A DNA stretch of 64,000 nt, taken from positions 2,728,001-2,792,000 of the forward strand of contig NC_066311.1 in assembly GCF_905404315.1 (NCBI RefSeq). Reading direction: 5' to 3'. The notes under the pieces were generated by a model that was given only the letters and a program-made list of their open reading frames with translations, made no database searches and had not been told where the DNA came from. The position numbers and the translations under genes are program-made. Shown in pieces: positions 56,611 to 64,000 of the stretch (position 1 is its first letter; every line of letters starts with the position of its first letter). Origin of the DNA: Leptidea sinapis (Eukaryota; Arthropoda; Insecta; Lepidoptera; Pieridae).

Positions 56611-56708
56611 AGCGCCTGCGCCGGTCGTGCGCACTGATCGACTTAAAACAACATGGCGGATACCAACACCTTGACGCCCGATTTTAAATCCAAATAAATC
56701 TCCGAGAT
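56611..56708. repeat. 98-bp direct repeat, right copy
   Basis: Partner of 54,505-54,602; followed directly by a TATATATGTATATG microsatellite. Confidence 0.8.
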
Positions 56709-56734
56709 ATATATGTATATGTATATACACTCAA

Positions 56735-57410
56735 CAGCGTTCAGGGGTAGTTTTCGATACAATGCTACTAAGTGCTGGAACAATTTACTGCCACCAATCA
56801 GACAACTGAAAAATATTCAAAATTTTAGATTTAATTATAAAAAAACTATTTTAGATTCTTTATATAATAATTAATCTTGATATGCAATGTATCTTATAGT
56901 AAATATAGACTAACACAATTCTGTATCCTTATTATGTGTATTTAATGTTTACCAATATATTATCTATATCTCATTTTTTATACTAATGTACCTTGTGCCA
57001 CCTTTAATATAAGTATTATGTATATTTGCTTAAAAACTATAATATGATTTAATATTAATTATAAATATTTATTTATAATTCTATTTTATAACTCTATAAA
57101 TTTACATGTACATGAAAAAAATTACATTGGGAAAGCTACAACAGCTGTTTACTCCAAATGTCACGAGGGGCTGCTGAAAACCAGTGTTGTGGTGGTGTCT
57201 TCTGCACTGACCAACAACATACTGAGTCAGCTCCTTTTAGCAGGGAATCACGCGCCGCACAGTTATTTAATATTTTGTTTTTGTTTATATTTTAATAATT
57301 TTTGTAACATTTAATTTAATTTTTTATTTCTTTAAGATTTTTACTGTAAATTGAAGGTGTGTGTTTTACTGTTAATAAAGTGTTTCTATTCTATTCTATA
57401 TATATCATAA
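56735..57410 (+). mobile_element. LINE 3' end with tail
   Basis: The last coding bit reads SFRYNATKCWNNLLPPIRQL, then a FNYKKTILDSLY stop, typical of the C terminus of Jockey/CR1-type proteins. It is followed by a 3' UTR with the ggggctgctgaaaaccagtg block (57,160-57,260) and a TTCTATTCTAT tail. The same UTR block is at 8,880-8,985 and 46,895-47,000. Confidence 0.75.
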
Positions 57411-57456
57411 TATATATAAATTACGTGACACGTTGTTTGTCCGCGATGGACTCTTA
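57410..57456 (+). repeat. Dispersed repeat end (pairs with 62,449-62,500)
   Basis: ttgtttgtccgcgatggact and flanks recur in reverse complement 5 kb away. I know this phrase from high-copy lepidopteran repeats. Confidence 0.6.
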
Positions 57457-57830
57457 AGGTAACAATTAGCACTGTATTTTCCTGTCGGCCACCTATCGTT
57501 ACTTTTGAAAATTATTTTATTTTGCAATTAGAAGTGTTGTGGGTAGTGAAAGTTAGTTTCCTAAACTTTATTAGATGGCGTTGAACCACAGACACCCCAT
57601 CTTAGTTCAAATTAAAAACAAATAATACTAGATTAAACGTCATCTAGTGTCTCTTTCATAAACTATTTCGTATTTCCAAATCGAACGCTGAATCTTTCGA
57701 GTAATACGAACAACATAACTTATTATGTATTACATTGATATTGGTTGATATTATATAAGACACTAAACTTAAACTTAAATTACATAGAAATTGGAGGAAA
57801 ACCCAGCGGCTAGATGACTTCCGGGCCTTT
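57457..57830. other. AT-rich stretch, no gene seen
   Basis: No recognisable coding region or repeat boundary beyond the dispersed repeat end before it. Confidence 0.4.
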
Positions 57831-59540
57831 TCGGATATGAGAAGTTCATTAAAAGTCGAACTGCTGAGGCTTAAAAAGCATATCTAATACGCGTAGAAAA
57901 TAATATCAAATCTAATCCGATTGAATTCTGGAAGCACATAGCAAGTCTTCGTTCCAAAGGAGGTTTTGAGCCAACGGTAAAGTTCCAGGCAGTTTTACGG
58001 GAGCTGCAGCTGCTGATGCATTTGCCAGGCTCTTTGCAAGTGTGTATTCTACCGATATTCTCCAGGTAAATACAGTACAAGCCAATAATAATGACACTTC
58101 TCATAATAGCAACTATGTAAATATACTTAAATTTACATCTCAGGATATTCTATATGGTATTAATAAATTAAAATCTTCCAGTTCAGTAGGACCTGACAGA
58201 TTACTATATTTTCTCTTCAAGGATTTAAAGACATGTATTGCCTTCCCTTTATCTCATATATTTAATTAATCTAAGCAAACAAGTTGCTATCCCCTATAAT
58301 GGAAAACAACGCGTGTAACGCCTATACCGAAGAGTTCTGATAAATCCGATGTTGAAAGCTATCGACCCATAGCAATTCTATCTTCACCAGCTAAAATATT
58401 TAAAAATGTTCTCCACAGACTAATTTATTTACAGGTAGCTAAACTCCTTAATTATGCTCAGCATCGTTTTAGATGCAGAAGGTCAGTAAATTCAAAATTG
58501 TTAACATTAACAGAATTTATATCAACACAATTAGTTATACGATTACAAGTAGATGTGCTTTACTTTGATTTTCGTAAGGCTTTCGACAGTGATAATAAAG
58601 ACATCCTGCTTGCTATACTTTGTGCTATAGGCTTCTTTACGCGGATGACCTAAAATTATATGCGAGCATCCAAAATGAGGCACAATATGAGGCTATTCAG
58701 GCAGACATAGGTGCTGTTTATAATTTGGGTGTGCATAATAAAATGGAATTTAATCTCACTAAATGCTAAATTGTCACTTTTTGTCACCTATATCTTTTCA
58801 GTACCGCATTAATGGTAAGCTCATACGTAGACGAAATTCAATGAAAGATCTGGGTGTGACATTTGACCAAAAGCTTACCTTCCACGACACGATCACACGA
58901 CCACGATATAATAACAGTCACTCAAGAGTTCTTTATGAGACTAGGGTTCGTATTAAAGAATGCTTGCCATATCTACAGCGTCAATATAATACAACTGCTT
59001 TACCCTTGTGCGTAGTAAGCTTGAAGCGAGCTCATGCGTATGGAATCCCTACGAAGTAACCTATTCCCTTATGCTGGAGAAAGTTAAAAAAGCATTATTG
59101 GGTTTCCTGTATAAGCGGAAACTGGGTTACTACCCGTATTTTTACCAGACGGCGTATCTCGTCGGTTGCCTCGGATACAACACTCTGGAAACCAGACGGG
59201 CTCTCAACCAGGGCTCAGTTAGCTGGGGCTTAATAGATGCCCCTGATATTCATAATGAGCTGATTCGATTGTATACACCTAACAATAATATTCGTAGTAG
59301 AAATCACCGTCTGCTGGCGGAGGTAGCACGCACTGCGGCGCCCGTACCGCGAGTCTTGAATTTGTTTAATCACCTCGTAGAAGCCCGCCCTGATTGTGAT
59401 CTATTTACTCAGAGGACTCACAAACTTTTTGCACTTCGTGAGTCCTCGCATCATAGCGTCTAGCAATAGTATAATGTACTTACTTGATTAATGTTATTGG
59501 TGTTGTAACCGATTTATTCCAAATAAATAAATAAATAACG
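57831..59540 (+). mobile_element. Degenerate Jockey-like LINE
   Basis: RT start: FTSQDILYGINKLKSSSSVGPD (58,130-58,200). Then IPKSSDKSDVESYRPIAIL, HRFRCRRSVNSKLL and DVLYFDFRKAFDS. A deletion follows and removes the YADD core, though an ADDLKLYASIQNE trace remains. Next comes MKDLGVTFDQKLTFHD, and finally a 151-codon open frame (59,008-59,463) with SSCVWNPY, FLYKRKLGYYPY and LFALRESSHH. It ends in an AAATAAATAAATAA tail. Many stops make it inactive. Confidence 0.8.
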
Positions 59541-59945
59541 GTTTTCGATAGATGGCGCATGACCATAAGAAAATTCACTATTAACTATGAAGTTATTTTA
59601 TTTTTTTAATATCTATTAATATCTATATTTTTTTAAATTAATACACTTTTATTAGCTTCTGCTGTATGTCAGTTTGTAACTGACTCCATTGGACTTGATT
59701 TTGTTTAGTACCTGTTCAAAGACAATCGTTCTTGAGTACTGGAGTAAACTCCAGTCGTGCGTCGGAGCTGACACACACGCTTTTTTTTTGACATATATAT
59801 ATTTTATTGTTATATGTACTTCGAATTGACAAAGGACCTTCATGGTTTGAGTTTTTTTTGGGTGATACTTTTTTCACATGGTACCTATGTAGTTCTTCTT
59901 TTAAAATATGTGCAACATTCGATTATCAACTTTCCGTTTACTTTT
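59541..59945. other. Intergenic, no gene seen
   Basis: AT-rich; a T-run and short palindromes only. Confidence 0.4.
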
Positions 59946-61060
59946 TTTATTTATATTAGACAGGAAAGATGGATACTTCGAAAATTTGAGTGATTTTTGC
60001 ATACGAATTCCGACGCTGTACTAACGCGGCAGAAACAGCTTGCAATATCAATGTTGCCTTTCAAGATGGGACTGCTAATGAATGCACCGTGTGATTTTGG
60101 TTTAAACGCATTCGTGATAGAAACTTTGATTTGAAGAACGAACCACATGAAAAACCCACACAGATGAATAACAATGAATTGAAAAAGATGGTGGAATCTG
60201 ATAGAATCCAAACTACCCAGGAATTAGCAGCATGGTTAAACGATACCTTAACAACCACATTGACTCATTTACGTTAAATTAATAAAATAAAGAAATATCT
60301 AAAATGGATGCCTCATAATTTGACTGATCTGCAGAAAAAAAAACTGCGCGTGTTGAAACTTGTGTTACCTTGTTGAATCGATACAGAAATAAACGAATAT
60401 TGGATCGAATTATGACATGCGATGAAAAGTGGATTGTTTACCATAACCGTAAGCGAGAAAATCTAAAGGCTGACTCCAGGTCAAACGTCGCAACAATGTC
60501 CTAAAGCAAAGCTTACTAATAAAAAAGTAATGGTAACTGTTTAGTGGTCTCAACATGATGTTATTCACTAAAGGTTTCTCCGATTTTGTGAAGCAATAAC
60601 GGCAGATTTCTTCCGTGCCGAACTCCGAACAACGATAGCAAAACTAGTAGAAAGCCCCGACTCATGAATTGATCTTCAGCATTATTCGGCCATGATAACG
60701 CGAGACTTCATACAGCACGAGAAACCGTTTTAACTCTATAGGAAATGCAATTAGAAACCATTCCTCACTCTCCGTATTTGCCAGTCCTTGCTGCAACGGA
60801 CTACAATTTTTTTCGTGATTTGGACATAATTACGAGATAAAAAAATTTCTTCTTAGAAGGCAGTACAAAATGCTTTCACACAGTTTATCGAATCTAGATA
60901 ACCACAGTTCTATTGCAAAAGCATAAATGATCTTCCTTTTAGATGGCAGCAATGTATAGATAATAATGATAATAACTTTGATTAAATAAATATGTTCAAA
61001 AAAAATATTTCAAATTTTCAGTACAAATCGGCAATTTCATACTTTGTCGTTCAATAAGTG
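59946..61060 (+). mobile_element. Mariner transposase relic, near full length
   Basis: From an ATG at about 59,969 it has an EFRRCTNAAETACNINVAF paired-type helix-turn-helix region, FWFKRIRDRNFDLKNEP, a WMPHNLTDLQKK linker, an MKSG trace of CDEKW, WSQHDVIH and a degraded HDNARPH. A C-terminal trace QFIESR..W.QCIDNN completes it. It has many stops and frameshifts. Unlike the mariner copy within the palindrome it keeps the DNA-binding part. Confidence 0.8.
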
Positions 61061-62300
61061 GTTTTGAATCCAAATTTTTCTCCTCTGGGAAAAATAATAA
61101 TAAAAATATATATATGGTAGCTTTAACCCGCGACTTCGACCGCGTGGAATAGTGACTTTTTTTTAGAATACTTTGCAATTAATACAGATATATAAATTGC
61201 TTATTTTAATACTAATTTTTATAAACTACTTTATTTTGTTTTCCATCCTTTGATAAATAATAAAGATGTTGTGGTTTTGATGCTTGAGTGAACACCACAT
61301 AATATTATAGTGTATAAAATGATGTATTGGTTGTTGTGATATCGAGCTATGCACCTGCTGTGGTTGTCTCCTACTATTGTCTAATTTTTTAAAATAAAGC
61401 TTAGTTCTAATTAAGAATTGCATAAAAATTTGAGGGTACAAAATATTGATTACGACCGATTCTCAAACCTACCAAATAAACATAAATTATGTATGCACGC
61501 AAGAAGTTATACTTCTTTGGCGTAACAAAGCAAAATCCTTAAAATTATTTATTCCTCCTGCTATTCCACGTTTTTAGAAAGAATAATATTATAAAAAACT
61601 TGCAAGGATAGCTTTGACAATTAATTATTAAATAACGAATACGGCTGTATGAGCTCAAGCCCATTTTTTGCCTGTCCTAATAAAGGCCGAAGATACAAAA
61701 AAAAATGAATGTCGCAAACGTCAGAAAATTTAAAAAGCCAAATTCACCCTGTTACATTTGTGTACCAGTGATGAGCGCGCATCTTTAAATTTCACTCTCA
61801 TAATATTTTCATAACGCGCCAAAGAGAAAGAAGAATACTTAACTTCAAAAATTTCATAAAAATCTATCAACCCGTTTCGGAGATGTATGGTATCTAACAT
61901 TGTGACGCGTAAATTCTATAAATATGTATATCATCAATATATCACCTTCTTATATGTGAAGTAAATAATAAAATCTTTAATATCCTTAAAGTTAATATTG
62001 AACATAATGTTGACACGAACAAAAACCTGTCCGTTCAAACTCGGTACTCGGTCTTATTTAACCCTCACCTCACATTGGCCTTAGTAGTCAATCTCCATCA
62101 TTATAAACATAATGTATTATAATTAAAAATACTGTTTTTTATGTATTTGTCAATAATATTTCATAACACCAAGAATTATTTTGTATAATATGCTCCTTGT
62201 CAATGAGATTCTATATTATGTATAGAACATCATTGCTCTCTGTTGGTAACTGTAATGAAATTGTTTCACAGCAGAACTGTCAAATCGTGCGTCACTAAAT
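61061..62300. other. AT-rich stretch, dispersed repeat traces
   Basis: 61,114-61,155 has an acccgcgacttcgaccgcg phrase characteristic of a high-copy arthropod repeat. The rest shows no gene. Confidence 0.4.
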
Positions 62301-62510
62301 TCTCTCATAGAAAATATGTCCATACAATACAAATATTGGAATTAAAAATAATTATGGGTCCCAAATCGAAATAAAAACTATCCTATCTCTCAAGTTGGAC
62401 TAAACTGCCTTCCATGAAGTAATCACCATTAAAATCCGTTCATAACTTTAAGAGTCCATCGCGGACAAACAACGTGTCAAGTAATTTATATATATTAAGA
62501 TATATACATA
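62300..62510 (-). repeat. Dispersed repeat, minus orientation
   Basis: On the minus strand it runs from an attacttgacacgttgtttg start through gatggactctt and a gaacggattttaatgg phrase to a gacatattttctatgag phrase. It is a repeat type common in Lepidoptera; its first 45 bases pair with 57,410-57,456. Confidence 0.6.
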
Positions 62511-62689
62511 TATATTTATAATGTTATCCCACTTATATTATAATCTAGCCTCAACTTAGGCTAATAAGTAATTGTACTTTAACTTAAACTGCTTAAACTT
62601 TATATTAAAGTAAGAATGTGTCCATTAACACTTTTCTTGATATCTCTATTCTTGTGTCTTTTGTAATATAACAATTTTGATACTGTTAA

Positions 62690-63060
62690 TTCACTAGCAC
62701 TACACTAACTCAAATGGTTTTCTTCGTTTAAGTCTTCTTACTATATCATTGTTGTCAAGGAGCTGGATTGCCTCGACATTAACGTGATAATGAAGTCTGT
62801 GATGATGGACGTCAGCATATTTTTGTTTAACTTAGTCAAAGAACTCGATGTTAAGGTCCCGATGGAGATCGCTGACTCGAATTTACCAAGGTAAGTTCAT
62901 AATTTCCTTCAATACTTTATTCTGGAATCGTTGGATGATTAGAATATTTGTTTGTTTAGTCCAGCCCCACAGCTGGATCCCATAAGTTTACACAGGCATA
63001 AGGACTTGCCTGTAAAATAAAACTTTATTATGCACTGACATCTAAGGTCCGTTGCCAATA
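62690..63060 (-). pseudogene. Jockey-clade LINE C-terminal fragment
   Basis: Minus-strand traces: LWDPAVGLD (for YGIQLWG), IIQRFQNKVLKEIMNLPW, SDLHRDLNIEFF and HYHVNVEAIQLLDNNDIV, then RRLKRRKPFEL. This is the classic end of Jockey-type ORF2. It is 5'-truncated near 63,060 and frameshifted. Confidence 0.75.
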
Positions 63061-64000
63061 TACAGATAGAGATAAATGTTTTTGAAGTGAAACTTCTTTA
63101 TCGACGTATGAGAGAAATTTTATAGCAAATCGTCACGATTTTCGATTACGCGCCATTTTGCTTTTTAATCCTAGATGGCTGCCGCGCAAATTTACGATAT
63201 CAATGATTTTAGTCTCATGTGGCACAACAATTTCCTAAAGATGCCGATAAGTTGTTTGGCATTAGGGTTATCATTATAACCACCTATACGTATAGCCCCA
63301 ATATAATTTTTCACTGCAGTCATCTTGGATTGAAAAAATTATCCCAAATTCGTTCTCTGCACCCTAGAAAACCTCGGATATAGCTGGGAACGGCGCCTCT
63401 ATCGTCTCGCTTATTCGTTTCATCGAGATTCAAAAAACAACGATTCTAAAGAACTTCTTTACTTGGACTTCAAAAATGGGTGCAACCATAATTAAATACG
63501 TGCTGTTTTTATTAAATTCTTAGTTTATATTTTATTTCTTTGTTATTACATATAACCTAGTTTTTCTTACAATTTACTGATTTAGGGAAATGTCTATTCA
63601 CTTCCAACATTATTTGGCTGTCTGTGTGCGTGTTGGCGAATGTAAGTACTTGACGCTCATGCACATATTAATTATAATGTTACTTCTATATTGACAGGAA
63701 CTATAAATGAAACTATCGTTCTGATCGTTATTATTCTATGCATATATCCATATGCATTGTGTACAGAAACTGACTACATGAAGAAACTGAAGTATTAACT
63801 GTAAGGAAATAATACATAGTACTCACAATTCTAAACGTGCATAAACAGAAATCTGCTTTGGCGGAAAATCAATTCTTAAATAAATGTAACCGACTTTACA
63901 ACATTATTAATATGAAATACGTAAATATATATCTGGAACATTATTATGACTGTAATAAACTTTATTCTTTATGTATTTATAAAGCTTATTACACAATATA
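63061..64000. other. Intergenic, no gene seen
   Basis: It contains a cgcgccattttgc...gatggctgccgcgcaaattt stretch that has dispersed-repeat style. No coding region is recognised on either strand up to the window end. Confidence 0.4.

Larger units (their letters stand above)
54174..56710. mobile_element. Candidate non-autonomous element with 98-bp direct ends
   Basis: A higher-GC island with no long frame. Near its start and at its end are 98-bp direct repeats (54,505-54,602 and 56,611-56,708), about 92% alike by eye, each containing agcgcctgcgccggtcgtgc and an AAATAAA-like signal. Between them lie a tRNA-like segment and the hairpin array. The layout suggests an LTR-like or LARD-type element, but I see no gag or pol and no clear TG..CA ends or primer site. 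The 81-codon frame at 56,392 is featureless. Confidence 0.5.

Noticed and set aside
56392..56637. 81-codon frame as a small gene
   Set aside because: No domain or signal is recognisable, and its end overlaps the 98-bp direct repeat; the left repeat copy has no matching frame.
59008..59463. 151-codon frame as an independent gene
   Set aside because: It is the C-terminal part of the Jockey-like LINE directly upstream and ends in the LINE's AAATAAATAAAT tail.
1..64000. CRISPR array or bacterial operon
   Set aside because: No regular direct repeats with unique spacers are present. The 65-bp array has no unique spacers, and introns, LINEs and mariner indicate a eukaryote.

Overview
The window looks like arthropod, most probably lepidopteran (moth or butterfly), genomic DNA. 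It is AT-rich and has short spliced genes with GT..AG introns. It is packed with decayed non-LTR retrotransposons (LINEs), mariner-type transposase remnants and short dispersed repeats of kinds I associate with Lepidoptera. The taxon is an inference from repeat style, not a database match. I see nothing bacterial or viral, and no long intact host gene.

The dominant structure is a very large inverted repeat. The left arm runs from about 5,917 to 26,176 and the right arm from 27,292 to about 49,979, around a 1,115-bp asymmetric spacer (26,177-27,291). Sampled stretches are about 99% identical. For example, two mirror LINE reading frames of 256 codons differ by one residue. The arms differ by a few insertions or deletions: about 385 bp present only near 41,232-41,616, and a replaced block of 1.15 kb on the left (10,041-11,188) against 3.2 kb on the right (42,651-45,830).

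The only plausible host genes are a small family of two-exon genes for secreted single-domain Kazal-type protease inhibitors. Gene A (left, minus) and B (left, plus) are head to head and are themselves an older inverted duplication. Their mirror copies are A' (plus) and B' (minus). Exon-2-only relics are C and its mirror C', a frameshifted copy D in the spacer, and a truncated copy E (54.1 kb) just outside the palindrome. All copies share a roughly 600-bp 3' flank, so the locus grew by repeated, often inverted, duplication of one module. A and A' differ in exon 1 by one substitution, which falls on the predicted reactive-site (P1) residue. Left A also carries a 4-bp deletion in its splice donor.

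Outside and between these genes: 0.8-4.0 kb is a broken LINE interrupted by a 179-bp repeat that recurs at 5.5 kb. 4.5-5.5 kb is an array rich in TTCTAGA/GAAnnTTC motifs. 14.9-20.1 kb and its mirror hold mariner, an RTE-clade LINE and the tail of a LINE with a restriction-like endonuclease, the last two fused in frame. 22.3-26.2 kb and its mirror hold Jockey-like reverse-transcriptase pieces. 42.7-46.7 kb holds more LINE pieces plus relics of a THAP domain and of a SWIM-type protein. 50.3-54.2 kb is a third, more diverged copy of the centre-proximal module. 54.2-56.7 kb has 98-bp direct terminal repeats and an unusual array of small hairpins, including an exact 65-bp tandem. 56.7-63.1 kb holds three more LINE remnants and a mariner relic. 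The last kilobase shows no recognisable gene.
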